Shown piece by piece: positions 25,795 to 35,106 of a stretch of 64,000 bases of DNA. The DNA is from Candidatus Dietzia intestinipullorum (GTDB lineage: Bacteria > Actinomycetota > Actinomycetes > Mycobacteriales > Mycobacteriaceae). Location: NCBI GenBank assembly GCA_019119635.1, contig DWWP01000025.1:1-64000 (forward strand), given 5' to 3'. The stretch's first letter is position 1, and each line of letters begins with the position of its first letter. A program made the position numbers and the translations under genes. The notes under the pieces were generated by a model. It had not been told where the DNA came from and did no database searches. It saw nothing but the letters and a program-made list of their open reading frames with translations.

Positions 25795-26697
25795 ATGCAC
25801 GCACATCCCGCGCCCACGTCGCCCCGACCGCTGGACGCCGCGGCGCTCCGCCGCGACCTGGTCGACGGCGCGGGCGCCGGGTACACGGAGCTCGAGGTGG
25901 TCGACGAGATCGGCTCGACCAACGCCGAGCTGATCCGCCGCGCGGCGGCCGGGGCCCCGGACCGCACCGTGCTCCTGACGGAGTACCAGGCCGCCGGCCG
26001 CGGGAGGCAGGGCCGCTCCTGGACCGCGCCGCCGCGGACCCAGGTCGCGATGAGCGTCCTGCTCCGGCCCGGCGCCGTCGCGCCGGACCTGTTCGGCTGG
26101 CTGCCCCTGGTCACCGGGCTCGCGGTCCGGGACGGCCTGCGGGCCGCCGGGGGGGTCGAGGCCACGCTCAAGTGGCCCAACGACGTCCTGGTGGATGGGC
26201 GCAAGACCGCCGGGATCCTCGTGGAGATGACCACGGTGCCCGCCGGCGGCGACTTCTCCGTCCGACTACCGGCGCTCGTCGTGGGGGTCGGGATCAACGT
26301 GAGCCTCACCGAGGACGAGCTCCCGGTTCCGCACGCCACGTCCCTGTCCCTCGCGGGCGGGGTGACGGACCGGGACGCGGTGGCCACCGCCGTCCTCGAG
26401 GCGCTGGCGGTCCGGCACACGCAGTGGCGCGCCTGCGAGCGCGGCAGCGGGTCCTCGGTCTCGGACGCGCTGCTCGCCGAGTACTCGCAGGCGTGCTCGA
26501 CCCTCGGCTCGGACGTGCGGGTCGAACTGCCCGGGGACGTCGTGCGGAGCGGGCGCGCCGCGCGCGTGGACAGGCAGGGGCGCCTCGTCGTCGTCGACAC
26601 CGGGCAGGGCCGGGACGACTCCGGCGGTGGGGAGTTCGCGGTGGCGGCGGGGGACGTCACCCACCTGCGCGGCGCCGACGGTGGGCTGGGCGGCTGA
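25795..26697 (+). CDS. birA: Biotin-[acetyl-CoA carboxylase] ligase
   Basis: A 300-residue enzyme that activates biotin with ATP and joins it to the lysine of biotin carriers such as AccA3. The nucleotide loop is GRGRQGRSW (about 74-82). KWPNDVLVDGRKTAGILVE and VGVGINV are the other ligase motifs. No N-terminal helix-turn-helix is present, so it is the monofunctional form and not a repressor like E. coli BirA. It is divergent from accD5, and its stop is 3 nt before the next GTG. Confidence 0.95.
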   Translation: MHAHPAPTSPRPLDAAALRRDLVDGAGAGYTELEVVDEIGSTNAELIRRAAAGAPDRTVLLTEYQAAGRGRQGRSWTAPPRTQVAMSVLLRPGAVAPDLFGWLPLVTGLAVRDGLRAAGGVEATLKWPNDVLVDGRKTAGILVEMTTVPAGGDFSVRLPALVVGVGINVSLTEDELPVPHATSLSLAGGVTDRDAVATAVLEALAVRHTQWRACERGSGSSVSDALLAEYSQACSTLGSDVRVELPGDVVRSGRAARVDRQGRLVVVDTGQGRDDSGGGEFAVAAGDVTHLRGADGGLGG

Positions 26698-26700
26698 ATC

Positions 26701-27267
26701 GTGGGCTTCGTCCGTTCGGTGGTCGCCCCCGGGGAGGAGCTGATCGTCCACAGTCACCCGCACTGGCGCGCGCTCGTGCGCCCCGCCCTGGTCGCCGTGG
26801 TGGGCGCGGGTCTCGCCGGGATCGCGGGCGGTTTCGTCGAATCCCAGGTGGTGCACACGGGGGACCGGACGGCGGTCTGGACGCTGGTGGGGGTGCTCTA
26901 CCTCCTGCTGGTGCTGCGGTTCGCCCTGTGGCCGGCCGTCCGGTGGGCCCGCACCGACCTCGTCGTCACGGATGAGCGGGTCCTCTACCGGCCCGCAGGC
27001 TCCAACCGTCGCAGCGTCGACGTCCCCCTCGCGCGTCTCAGCGCCGTGCGGTTCCGGCACACCCTCGGTGACCGCGCCCTGCGGACCGGGACCCTCATCC
27101 TCGAACCGGGCCACCTGCCGCCCGTGGAGATCGACGACGTCCCCGATGTCGCCGGGGTCCACGCCGCGATCTACGAGGAGTTGCTGCGGCTGCCGCCGCC
27201 CCCGCCGCCCGGGCCCCCGGCCGCGGCCCCGCGCTTTCGCTGGGGACTGCCCGGACGGCTGCGCTGA
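26701..27267 (+). CDS. PH-domain membrane protein
   Basis: A 188-residue protein with two hydrophobic helices (about 28-52 and 60-80) followed by a bacterial PH-like beta domain (RTDLVVTDERVLYRPAG to GTLILEPG, about 85-140), then a Pro-rich tail. This matches the position and plan of Rv3278c. The function is unknown; related PH/YdbT proteins are thought to act in membrane lipid or protein quality control. The GTG start follows birA after 3 nt, so they share a transcript. Confidence 0.85.
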   Translation: MGFVRSVVAPGEELIVHSHPHWRALVRPALVAVVGAGLAGIAGGFVESQVVHTGDRTAVWTLVGVLYLLLVLRFALWPAVRWARTDLVVTDERVLYRPAGSNRRSVDVPLARLSAVRFRHTLGDRALRTGTLILEPGHLPPVEIDDVPDVAGVHAAIYEELLRLPPPPPPGPPAAAPRFRWGLPGRLR

Positions 27268-27277
27268 GCGTGAGACG

Positions 27278-28564
27278 ATGGCGGGCGTGAACGACCAGTC
27301 GCGCATCGCCCGTAACCCCCTCGCAGCGCCCGTCGTGGCGATGATCGGGGGCGGGCAGCTCGCCCGCATGACCCACCAGTCCGCCGTTGCCCTCGGACAG
27401 ACCCTCCGCGTACTCGCGGCGGACCCGGTCGACCCGGCCGCCCAGGTCACTCCCGACGTCGTGATCGGCGCGCACGACGACCCCGGATCGGTGCGCCGTG
27501 TCGCGGCCGGCGCCGACGTGGTGACCTTCGACCACGAGCACGTGCCGCCGCAGTTGCTGCGCGAGCTGGAGGACGCCGGGGTCGCCGTGCGGCCGCGCTC
27601 GTCCGCACTCATCCACGCGCAGGACAAGCTGGTCATGCGCCGCGCGCTGGCCGAGATCGGCGCCCCCGTGCCGCCGTTCACCGGGATCGACACCCTCGAG
27701 GACGTGCGTCGCTTCCACGCAGAGCAGGACGGCGCGATCGTCCTCAAGTCCGCGCGGGGTGGGTACGACGGCCGCGGCGTGTGGATGCCCGACTCCCTCG
27801 CGGAGGCCGAGCGGATCGCCGGGGAACAACTCTCGGCGGAGGTGCCCATGATGGCCGAGGCCCGCGTCCCGTGGGTCCGCGAGCTGTCCGCGATGGTCGC
27901 CAGGTCCCCGTTCGGCCAGGGCGCGGTGTGGCCCGTGGTCGAGACCGTCCAGCGGGACGGGATCTGTGCGGTGGCCGTGGCACCGGCCACGGGACTCGAC
28001 GACGAGCTGAGGTCCGCGGTTCAGGCCACCGCGCTGCGGCTGGCCGAACACCTCGACGTGACCGGGGTGATGGCGGTCGAGCTCTTCGAGGTCATCGGCG
28101 CCGACGGCCGCCCCGGCGTCCTGGTCAACGAGTTGGCGATGCGGCCGCACAACTCCGGCCACTGGACCATGGACGGCGCGGTCACCAGCCAGTTCGAGCA
28201 GCACCTGCGCGCCGTTCTGGACTACCCGCTCGGCTCGACCGTCGCGATCGCGCCCGTCACCGTGATGGCCAATGTCCTCGGCGCGCCGGAGGCCCCGGCG
28301 ATGAGTATGGACGAGCGTGTCCATCACCTCGGGGCGCGCTTCCCCCATGCCAGGGTCCACCTCTACGGCAAGTCGGAACGCCCGGGGCGCAAGCTGGGAC
28401 ATGTCAACGTCCTCGCCGACCCCGGGGTCGATCCGGACGACGCCGACCAGGTGGCCGCCGTCCGCTCGGTGGCCGAACTCGCCGCGCGTTGGCTCTCGCA
28501 CGCCGAGTGGGGAGACGGCTGGGACCCGCACTCGGGGGCCCGGGTCGGCGACTTCGACCGCTGA
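27278..28564 (+). CDS. purK: N5-carboxyaminoimidazole ribonucleotide synthase
   Basis: A 428-residue ATP-grasp enzyme of purine synthesis that carboxylates AIR with ATP and bicarbonate. The N-terminal IGGGQLARM, the ATP-grasp segment [15 protein letters not shown] and [14 protein letters not shown] are diagnostic. The start ATG is 27278, ten nucleotides after the previous stop; a GTG at 27287 is also possible. It is followed by purE, the next enzyme of the pathway, after 32 nt. Confidence 0.97.
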   Translation: MAGVNDQSRIARNPLAAPVVAMIGGGQLARMTHQSAVALGQTLRVLAADPVDPAAQVTPDVVIGAHDDPGSVRRVAAGADVVTFDHEHVPPQLLRELEDAGVAVRPRSSALIHAQDKLVMRRALAEIGAPVPPFTGIDTLEDVRRFHAEQDGAIVLKSARGGYDGRGVWMPDSLAEAERIAGEQLSAEVPMMAEARVPWVRELSAMVARSPFGQGAVWPVVETVQRDGICAVAVAPATGLDDELRSAVQATALRLAEHLDVTGVMAVELFEVIGADGRPGVLVNELAMRPHNSGHWTMDGAVTSQFEQHLRAVLDYPLGSTVAIAPVTVMANVLGAPEAPAMSMDERVHHLGARFPHARVHLYGKSERPGRKLGHVNVLADPGVDPDDADQVAAVRSVAELAARWLSHAEWGDGWDPHSGARVGDFDR

Positions 28565-28596
28565 CACCCAGCGACCACCTCGAGGAAGGGAACCAC

Positions 28597-29109
28597 ATGA
28601 CCACACAGCAGGGCGGGCCGCAGGTCGGCCTCATCATGGGCAGCGACTCCGACTGGCCCACCATGGAGGCGGCCGCCGAGGCGCTCGCCGAGTTCGGCGT
28701 GCCCTTCGAGGTGGGCGTGGTCTCCGCGCACCGGACGCCGCAGAAGATGCTCGACTACGCCCGCTCCGCGGCGGGCCGCGGCATCCGTGTGGTGATCGCC
28801 GGCGCGGGCGGCGCCGCGCACCTGCCCGGCATGGTCGCCGCCGCAACGGCGCTGCCGGTCATCGGCGTGCCGGTGCCACTGGCGCACCTCGACGGGATGG
28901 ACTCGCTGCTGTCGATCGTGCAGATGCCGGCCGGGGTGCCGGTGGCCACGGTGTCGATCGGGGGCGCGCGTAACGCGGGTCTGCTGGCGGTGCGCGTCCT
29001 CGCAGCCTCGGACGGCGCCCTGCTGCAGCGGATGGAGAACTTCCAGGCCGGGCTCGAGACCACGGTGGAGGAGAAGGACGCCGCACTCCGGGCCCGGCTC
29101 CTGGGCTGA
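28597..29109 (+). CDS. purE: N5-carboxyaminoimidazole ribonucleotide mutase
   Basis: A 170-residue class I PurE that moves the carboxyl group of N5-CAIR to C4, giving [20 protein letters not shown] (catalytic His) and the [14 protein letters not shown] loop are intact. The ATG at 28597 has GAGGAAGGG upstream. The PurK-PurE pair shows the bacterial two-step route. It is followed by 174 nt that hold the promoter region of the acyl-CoA dehydrogenase gene. Confidence 0.97.
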   Translation: MTTQQGGPQVGLIMGSDSDWPTMEAAAEALAEFGVPFEVGVVSAHRTPQKMLDYARSAAGRGIRVVIAGAGGAAHLPGMVAAATALPVIGVPVPLAHLDGMDSLLSIVQMPAGVPVATVSIGGARNAGLLAVRVLAASDGALLQRMENFQAGLETTVEEKDAALRARLLG

Positions 29110-29118
29110 GCGCGCCCC

Positions 29119-29136
29119 GGTTACCTGCTGGTAACC
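29119..29136. promoter_or_regulatory. Palindrome upstream of acyl-CoA dehydrogenase gene
   Basis: GGTTACC-TGCT-GGTAACC is a perfect 7-bp inverted repeat with a 4-nt spacer, just after purE and about 150 nt before the dehydrogenase start. Its size and symmetry fit a TetR-type operator for a fatty-acid gene. No regulator is assigned. Confidence 0.45.
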
Positions 29137-29283
29137 TGGTTGGTCGGGTGCGACCCGGGACCAGCACGACGACCGCGACGACAGTGGCGCCAGACGCACA
29201 TCCGGCGGTGCCGCCGCGCGGACTCCCGGGCCGGAGCCCGACGCGCGAACAGCACCCTACTTCCCTCATGGAGGCCCGCACTC

Positions 29284-30453
29284 ATGTCCGGAAACCCCGA
29301 CTTCGACCTGTACCAGCCCGCGGAGGAGCACCAGGAGCTGCGGGCCGCAATCCGCGCGCTCGCCGAGAAGGAGATCGAGCCGCACGCCGCGGACGTCGAC
29401 GAGGACGAGCGGTTCCCGCAGGAGGCCCTGGACGCCCTCAACGCCTCCGGCTTCAACGCCGTCCACGTGCCGGAGGAGTACGACGGGCAGGGCGCGGACT
29501 CGGTGGCCGCGTGCATCGTGATCGAGGAGGTCGCGCGGGTGTGCGGCTCGTCCTCGCTCATCCCCGCGGTCAACAAGCTCGGCACCATGGGACTCATCCT
29601 GTCCGGCGGGGACGAGCTCAAGCAGAAGGTCCTGCCCGAGATCGCGGGCGGCAAGATGGCCTCGTACGCGCTGTCCGAGCGCGAGGCGGGCTCCGACGCG
29701 GGCTCCATGCGCACCCGCGCCAAGGCGGACGGCGACCACTGGATCCTCAACGGCAACAAGGCGTGGATCACCAACGGCGGCAAGTCCACCTGGTACACCG
29801 TCATGGCCGTCACCGACCCGGACAAGGGGGCGGGCGGCATCTCCGCGTTCATGGTCCACGCCGACGACCCCGGCTTCGGTGTGTCCAAGACGGAGAAGAA
29901 GCTGGGGATCAAGGGCTCGCCCACCGCCGAGCTGTACTTCGAGGACTGCCGCATCCCGGGCGACCGGATCATCGGCGAGCCGGGCACCGGCTTCAAGACG
30001 GCGCTGCACACCCTGGACCACACCCGGCCGACCATCGGTGCGCAGGCCGTGGGCATCGCCCAGGGCGCCCTGGACGCGGCGATCGGGTACACCCAGGAGC
30101 GCAAGCAGTTCGGCCGGGCGATCTCGGACTTCCAGAGCACGCAGTTCATGCTGGCCGACATGGCGATGAAGGTGGAGGCCGCCCGGCTGATGGTCTACAC
30201 CGCCGCCGCCAACGCCGAGCGGGGCACCGCCCCCGGTGGCGAGAAGCTCGGCTTCATGGCCGCCGCCTCCAAGACGTACGCCTCTGACGTGGCGATGGAG
30301 GTCACCACCAACGCGGTGCAGCTCTTCGGCGGCGCCGGGTACACGCGTGACTTCCCAGTGGAGCGCATGATGCGCGACGCCAAGATCACCCAGATCTACG
30401 AGGGCACCAACCAGATCTGCCGCATGGTCATGGCACGCCAGATCCTCGGCTGA
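29284..30453 (+). CDS. Acyl-CoA dehydrogenase (FadE25-like)
   Basis: A 389-residue FAD enzyme of beta-oxidation that introduces the alpha-beta double bond. The FAD segments YALSEREAGSDAGSM and WITNGG are present, and the catalytic base is the Glu of IYEGTNQI near residue 374. QFGRAISDFQ and QLFGGAGYTRDFPVERMMRDA are the C-terminal signatures. It best matches FadE25 (Rv3274c) by position. The ATG at 29284 has GGAGG about 9 nt upstream. A palindrome lies in the promoter region and a hairpin follows the gene. Confidence 0.94.
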   Translation: MSGNPDFDLYQPAEEHQELRAAIRALAEKEIEPHAADVDEDERFPQEALDALNASGFNAVHVPEEYDGQGADSVAACIVIEEVARVCGSSSLIPAVNKLGTMGLILSGGDELKQKVLPEIAGGKMASYALSEREAGSDAGSMRTRAKADGDHWILNGNKAWITNGGKSTWYTVMAVTDPDKGAGGISAFMVHADDPGFGVSKTEKKLGIKGSPTAELYFEDCRIPGDRIIGEPGTGFKTALHTLDHTRPTIGAQAVGIAQGALDAAIGYTQERKQFGRAISDFQSTQFMLADMAMKVEAARLMVYTAAANAERGTAPGGEKLGFMAAASKTYASDVAMEVTTNAVQLFGGAGYTRDFPVERMMRDAKITQIYEGTNQICRMVMARQILG

Positions 30454-30468
30454 GTCGGTTGCGCGCGG

Positions 30469-30503
30469 CGCCCCGGGGCCCCTGTGGGGTCAGCCCCGGG
30501 GCG
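30469..30503. terminator. Bidirectional stem-loop after acyl-CoA dehydrogenase gene
   Basis: Perfect 10-bp arms (30469-30478 CGCCCCGGGG and 30494-30503 CCCCGGGGCG) around a 15-nt loop lie at the convergent ends. The right arm is inside the last codons of the TIGR03089 gene. Confidence 0.7.
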
Positions 30504-31194
30504 TCGCGGTGGTGCGTTCGGTGGCGGCGACGTCGGCCACCTCCGCGGACGCCGGATCGGCCCCGGTGACCAACACCGCGGAGCCCCCGGACGCGAGGAC
30601 GCGCGCGAGGACCGACACGGCGTCGACGTCGTCGGCGTCGCGAGCCGCGACGAGGACCCGGGCGCGCAGTGACTCGTCCACCAGCGTGTCCAGCGCGGCC
30701 CCGTCCACCGCCAGCGGTCCGGCCCCGGCGGGGACGAACGAGTCGGGGTGGATCCGGCAGTCCTCGGCCAGGTCGGCCACCCCGGCGGGCACCTCCACGC
30801 CCGCGGCTGCCAGCGGGAGCCCCATCGGGTGAGTGGTCATCAGGAGCGCCTCGAGGTCGGACGGATGACGGTCCAGCCGGTCGGCGACGGTGATCACCGC
30901 GACGGCGTCCGCCCCGTCGGCGCCCGCGCCGCGCACCTCGGCCCCGGCCCACCACACACCCAGCACCACGCCGGCGGTGAGCCAGTGGGCGGGTAGGTCG
31001 CACACCACCGCATCGCCGGGGACCACGCCGACCTCATCCCGGAGGAGCCCGGCGATCTTGGCCGCCCAGTTGGCGGTCGAGGTGACCGACAGTTCGACCC
31101 TCGACGGCGCGGCGAGGTCATAGTGCGTGACGAGCGGGGCCCCCGGGTCGGCCTCGAGCAGGGGCTGCAGCACGGTGTCCGCGGCGGTGTTCAC
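30490..31194 (-). CDS. TIGR03089-family protein
   Basis: A 234-residue actinobacterial protein that resembles only the N-terminal part of AMP-binding (acyl-CoA synthetase) enzymes: THYDLAAPSRVELSV, TANWAAKIAGLLRDE, PGDAVVCDLPAHWLTAGVVLGVWWAGAEV. The ATP-binding P-loop and C-terminal catalytic domain of those enzymes are missing, so it is unlikely to be an adenylating enzyme. The function is unknown; it is the counterpart of Rv3268. The GTG start has GGAGGG 6 nt upstream. It is 45 nt after the LCP gene, in the same direction. Confidence 0.85.
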   Translation of the reverse strand: MNTAADTVLQPLLEADPGAPLVTHYDLAAPSRVELSVTSTANWAAKIAGLLRDEVGVVPGDAVVCDLPAHWLTAGVVLGVWWAGAEVRGAGADGADAVAVITVADRLDRHPSDLEALLMTTHPMGLPLAAAGVEVPAGVADLAEDCRIHPDSFVPAGAGPLAVDGAALDTLVDESLRARVLVAARDADDVDAVSVLARVLASGGSAVLVTGADPASAEVADVAATERTTATPRG

Positions 31195-31239
31195 ATCGAT
31201 CCCTCCGATCGGGTCGGCGTCGACCGGTGCCCCGGCCGA

Positions 31240-32811
31240 TCAGTTGACGCAGGGGACGTCGCTGCCGCCCGCGTCGAAGGTGGGCCGCTCCGCGATCGAC
31301 GGCGGCAGCGGCTCGTACGAGGTGGTGGTGGGCGAGGAGGACTCGACCCCCGCGGCCTCGCCGGTCGGGCCGCTGTAGTCCTCGGCGAGCACCACCCGGA
31401 CGGTGCCGGCGGCGACCCCCGGGTCCACCTGGACGGGCAGCCCGCCGAGCGCGTCGGAGACGGCGAACGCGGCGTCGTCATCGGCCGAGGCGGAGGAGAC
31501 GAACGAGGTGTACGCGGCGTTGGGGTCGGTGAGCAGGCCCCCGGTGCCGTAGCCGAGTTCGTCGAGGCTGCCGGACACCTGGGAGGCGAGGCCGTCGATC
31601 GTGGTGGTGTTGACCACTTCCACGGAGATCGACGAGGGGTCCGGGCCGGAGCCGTCCGGCCCGGCGGTCTCGGTCGCGCCGTCCGGGCCTGCGCCCTCGT
31701 CTTCTGCGCTGGCGAATCCGCTGACGAACTCGGCGACCTCGTCGGGATCGGCCGTGACGATCGACTCGCCCCACTCCGTGACCGAATCGATGCTGGTCAG
31801 CGGGATGGTCTCGAAGCGGACGTTCCCGCCGCTGATGTCCTGGAGCTTCATGGCGAAGTCCACGAAGTCCCAGTTCTCGTCGATCGTGAAGGAGCGCTTG
31901 GCCGCGTCGACCAGGTTGCCCAGCTTGCCGGGATCCGACAGGGTGCCGGCCGAGAGCGTCTTCTTGACCAGCTGCGACATGAACGCCTGCTGGCGGACGA
32001 TGCGGTCCAGATCCTGTGCGGGCAGGTCGTGTCGTTGACGGACGAAGCTCAGGGCGTCGGAGCCGGAGATGGTCTGGACACCGGCGTCGAACTTCGCCCC
32101 CGAGAGCGGTTCGTCGACCGGCTCGTTGAGGCACACCTCCACGCCGCCGACCGCATCGGTGAGGAGGACGAACCCGAGGAGCCCGATCTCGGCGTAGTGG
32201 TCGACCTCGACCCCGGTGAAGTCCGCGACCGCGCTGATGAGTTCGTTGCGTCCGGCCTGGACCGCCGCCCGCTCGTCCTGTGGGGTGGGGGCCTCGTCGG
32301 GGCTGTCGACGACGGCGTCCTCCAGGTAGGCGTCCTTCGCGGCCGAGTACACGCCGTTGATCTTGCCGGGTCCGACGGCGCGGCTCTCCACGTAGACGTC
32401 GCGGGGGATCGAGATGGCCGTGGCCGAACTGCCGTCCTCCGGGACACGGATGAGCAGGATCGTGTCGGTGTTCTCCCCGTCCTCCTCGCCGGTGCGGATG
32501 GTGGCGAGTTCCTCCTCGCTCAGCGGATTGCCCTGGGCGTCCGTGCGGTTGTCCGTCCCCACCAGGAGGATGTCCACCGCGCCGTCGAGCACGTTCTCGC
32601 CGGTGTCCAGTCCGCCGGCCGAGGACAGATCGGAGCTGAGGTTGTTGTAGAGGGACCAGCCGACGCCGGTGCCCACCAGGCAGAAGACCGAGACCAGGGC
32701 CGCGACCACACGGCCGATCCGCGACACGAGGGACCGCGGCCGCGTGGCCTGGCGGCGGCCACGGGCATGGGACTGCGGGCGACGGGGCGTCACGGGTTGC
32801 TCGGCGCTCAT
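31240..32811 (-). CDS. LytR-CpsA-Psr (LCP) family cell-wall ligase with LytR_C domain
   Basis: A 523-residue membrane protein. An Arg-rich cytoplasmic tail precedes one membrane helix (about 35-56). The LCP domain (about 78-300) carries VDILLVGTDNR, DTILLIRV, ISIPRDVYV and FVRQRHDLPAQDLDRIVRQQAFM, whose Arg/Asp residues bind polyprenyl pyrophosphate. A C-terminal LytR_C domain (about 385-470) follows an acidic linker. In this order LCP proteins attach arabinogalactan to peptidoglycan. It is the counterpart of Rv3267 (Lcp1), and wbbL, which starts the linker unit, is divergent from it. Confidence 0.93.
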   Translation of the reverse strand: MSAEQPVTPRRPQSHARGRRQATRPRSLVSRIGRVVAALVSVFCLVGTGVGWSLYNNLSSDLSSAGGLDTGENVLDGAVDILLVGTDNRTDAQGNPLSEEELATIRTGEEDGENTDTILLIRVPEDGSSATAISIPRDVYVESRAVGPGKINGVYSAAKDAYLEDAVVDSPDEAPTPQDERAAVQAGRNELISAVADFTGVEVDHYAEIGLLGFVLLTDAVGGVEVCLNEPVDEPLSGAKFDAGVQTISGSDALSFVRQRHDLPAQDLDRIVRQQAFMSQLVKKTLSAGTLSDPGKLGNLVDAAKRSFTIDENWDFVDFAMKLQDISGGNVRFETIPLTSIDSVTEWGESIVTADPDEVAEFVSGFASAEDEGAGPDGATETAGPDGSGPDPSSISVEVVNTTTIDGLASQVSGSLDELGYGTGGLLTDPNAAYTSFVSSASADDDAAFAVSDALGGLPVQVDPGVAAGTVRVVLAEDYSGPTGEAAGVESSSPTTTSYEPLPPSIAERPTFDAGGSDVPCVN

Positions 32812-32990
32812 CCACCGTCCTTGTCGTCGTCGAGTCGGGGAGGTCGTCCCCGTGCCACACGGGTGGGCCCGATGTCACGAGGGGGCCCGCCCGGTGGGCC
32901 ACGACCGTGGCCCGGGGCCACGCGGACCGCCGATGATCATCCCACGGTACCGCGCCGCGTGCCGGGCGTCGGAATCGGGAACGTGCGTCG

Positions 32991-32996
32991 TACTGT
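32991..32996 (+). promoter_or_regulatory. -10 box (TACTGT), leaderless start of wbbL
   Basis: TACTGT ends 7 nt before the GTG at 33004, with no ribosome-binding sequence, so translation probably begins at the 5' end of the mRNA. The remaining upstream region (32812-32990), shared with the LCP gene, shows no clear operator. Confidence 0.5.
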
Positions 32997-33003
32997 GTAG
33001 CGC

Positions 33004-33882
33004 GTGACGAACCGACTTCCCGTCGTGGCGGTGACCTATTCGCCGGGCGAGCACCTGGGCCGCTTTGTCGAGACCCTTCCCGCGTCCACGGTGCGGCCGG
33101 TCGGCCTGGTGATGGCCGACAACGGCTCGACCGATGGTGCGCCCGAGGCGGTCGCGGCCGCCCACGACTTCGCCGAACTCTTCCCGACGGGCGGTAACCT
33201 CGGCTACGGCACGGCCATCAACCGTGCGGTGACGGAGATCTCGGGACGACCCGACGCCTTCGACCGGGATCTCGTCCTGGTGGTCAACCCCGATGTGACG
33301 TTCGAGCCGGGCTCGGTGGACGCCCTGCTCGACGCTGCGGCGCGGTGGCCCCGGGGCGCCGCATTCGGTCCCCGGATCGCCGAGCCGGACGGCACGGTGT
33401 ACCCCTCGGCACGGGCGGTGCCCGGGCTCGGCGCGGGGATCGGGCACGCGCTGCTGGGGTCGGTGTGGCCCGGAAACCCGTGGACCTCCGCCTACCTGGA
33501 CGGCCAGGACATGGACACCGAGCGCGCGGCGGGCTGGCTCTCCGGCTCCTGTCTGCTCCTGCGCCGAGCGGCGTTCGACTCCGTCGGCGGGTTCGACGAG
33601 CGCTACTTCATGTACATGGAGGACATCGACCTGGGCGACCGCCTCGCGCGGGCCGGGTGGCAGAACGTCTACGTGCCGTCCTCGGTCATCCACCACGACC
33701 GTGGCCACGCGGCCAAGGCGGTGCCCGAGTTCACCCTGCGGGCGCACCACCGCAGCGCGTACCTGTTCCAGGCGGACCGGCACCCGCACGCGTGGCAGGC
33801 GCCGATACGCTGGGCGCTCAGAGCCGGCCTCGAGCTGCGGTGCCGGCTCGCGATCCGGTCCGCGCGACGTGCGGTCCGCTGA
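33004..33882 (+). CDS. wbbL: Rhamnosyltransferase-like glycosyltransferase (family 2)
   Basis: A 292-residue GT-A enzyme. The nucleotide-binding half has VVAVTYSPG, MADNGSTDGAPE and GGNLGYGTAINRAV; the acceptor half has VNPDV, GWLSGSCLLLRR and FDERYFMYMEDIDL. It matches WbbL (Rv3265c) in size, motifs and place. WbbL adds rhamnose to the decaprenyl-PP-GlcNAc linker that joins arabinogalactan to peptidoglycan, so it is likely essential. In M. tuberculosis rmlD precedes wbbL; no rmlD is present here. Confidence 0.88.
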   Translation: MTNRLPVVAVTYSPGEHLGRFVETLPASTVRPVGLVMADNGSTDGAPEAVAAAHDFAELFPTGGNLGYGTAINRAVTEISGRPDAFDRDLVLVVNPDVTFEPGSVDALLDAAARWPRGAAFGPRIAEPDGTVYPSARAVPGLGAGIGHALLGSVWPGNPWTSAYLDGQDMDTERAAGWLSGSCLLLRRAAFDSVGGFDERYFMYMEDIDLGDRLARAGWQNVYVPSSVIHHDRGHAAKAVPEFTLRAHHRSAYLFQADRHPHAWQAPIRWALRAGLELRCRLAIRSARRAVR

Positions 33883-33965
33883 GCGCTGAGCCGGCAGGCC
33901 ATCCACAACCGGCCGGGCCAGTGCGTACCCACGCGCTGGACGGCCCTGACTAGCGGGAGTACCAA

Positions 33966-35069
33966 GTGAGCTCGACGGAGAACTCGTCCGGCGATCTGAT
34001 CGCGGACACCGAGGCCGTGGTCCTCGTCGGCGGGAAGGGGACGCGGCTGCGGCCGCTGACCATCTCGGCGCCCAAGCCGATGCTGCCCACGGCGGGCCTA
34101 CCGTTCCTCACCCACCTGCTGTCCCGGATCCGCGCCGCCGGGATCGGCCGCGTTGTCCTGGGGACCTCGTACAAGGCCGAGGTCTTCGAGGAGCACTTCG
34201 GCGACGGGTCGGACCTGGACCTGGAGATCTCCTATGTGGTGGAGACCGAGCCCCTGGGGACCGGCGGCGGCATCCGCAACGTCCTCGACCACGTCACCGC
34301 CTCGACGGTCATGGTGTTCAACGGGGACGTCCTGGGCGGGACGGACCTGCGGAAGATCCTGGACCTCCACCACGCCAAGCAGGCCGACCTGACCATGCAC
34401 CTGGTCCGGGTGTCGGACCCGCGCGCGTTCGGCTGTGTGACGACGGATGACGACGGCCGGGTCCGGGAGTTCCTGGAGAAGACCCAGGATCCGCCGACGG
34501 ACCAGATCAACGCCGGGTGCTACGTGTTCCGGCGCCCGATCATCGAGTCCATCCCGGAGGGCGTCCCCGTCTCGGTCGAGCGCGACACGTTCCCGCGACT
34601 GCTGTCCGACGGGCGTCGCGTGTACGGGTTCGTGGACTCCGCGTACTGGCGGGACATGGGCACCCCGGAGGATTTCGTTCGCGGATCCTCGGACCTGGTC
34701 CGCGGGATCGCCCCGTCGCCGGCGCTCGACGGCCACCACGGGGAGGCGCTGGTGCACGAGGGTGCGGGCGTGGGCGCCGGCGCCCTCCTCATCGGCGGCA
34801 CGGTCGTGGGGCGCGGCGCCGAGATCGGTGCGGGTGCCCGGCTGGACGGCGCCGTGGTCTTCGACGGAGCCCGGGTCGACGCGGGTGCGACGGTCGAACG
34901 GTCGATCGTCGGCGCCGGCGCGCGCATCGGGCATCGTGCCCTCGTCCGCGATGGTGTGATCGGCGACGGCGCCGACGTGGGTGCGCGCTGTGAGCTGCTG
35001 CGCGGGGCGCGGGTCTGGCCCGGCGTGGTGATCCCCGACGGCGGGATCCGCTACTCGACCGACATGTAG
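33966..35069 (+). CDS. Sugar-nucleotide pyrophosphorylase (mannose-1-phosphate guanylyltransferase-like)
   Basis: A 367-residue nucleotidyltransferase. The N-terminal domain begins VVLVGGKGTRLRPLT and has KPMLP, GTGGGIRN and NGDVL. The C-terminal third is a left-handed beta-helix of imperfect hexapeptides (GAGVGAGALLIGG to GDGADVGARC). It is the counterpart of Rv3264c, called ManB/ManC or RmlA2, and most likely makes GDP-mannose for mannolipids; dTDP- or UDP-sugar activity is not excluded by motif. The GTG at 33966 has GGGAG upstream. It follows wbbL by 83 nt. Confidence 0.88.
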   Translation: MSSTENSSGDLIADTEAVVLVGGKGTRLRPLTISAPKPMLPTAGLPFLTHLLSRIRAAGIGRVVLGTSYKAEVFEEHFGDGSDLDLEISYVVETEPLGTGGGIRNVLDHVTASTVMVFNGDVLGGTDLRKILDLHHAKQADLTMHLVRVSDPRAFGCVTTDDDGRVREFLEKTQDPPTDQINAGCYVFRRPIIESIPEGVPVSVERDTFPRLLSDGRRVYGFVDSAYWRDMGTPEDFVRGSSDLVRGIAPSPALDGHHGEALVHEGAGVGAGALLIGGTVVGRGAEIGAGARLDGAVVFDGARVDAGATVERSIVGAGARIGHRALVRDGVIGDGADVGARCELLRGARVWPGVVIPDGGIRYSTDM

Positions 35070-35106
35070 ACCCGACCCGCCTCCGGGACCAGATCGGCCC
35101 GTCCAC

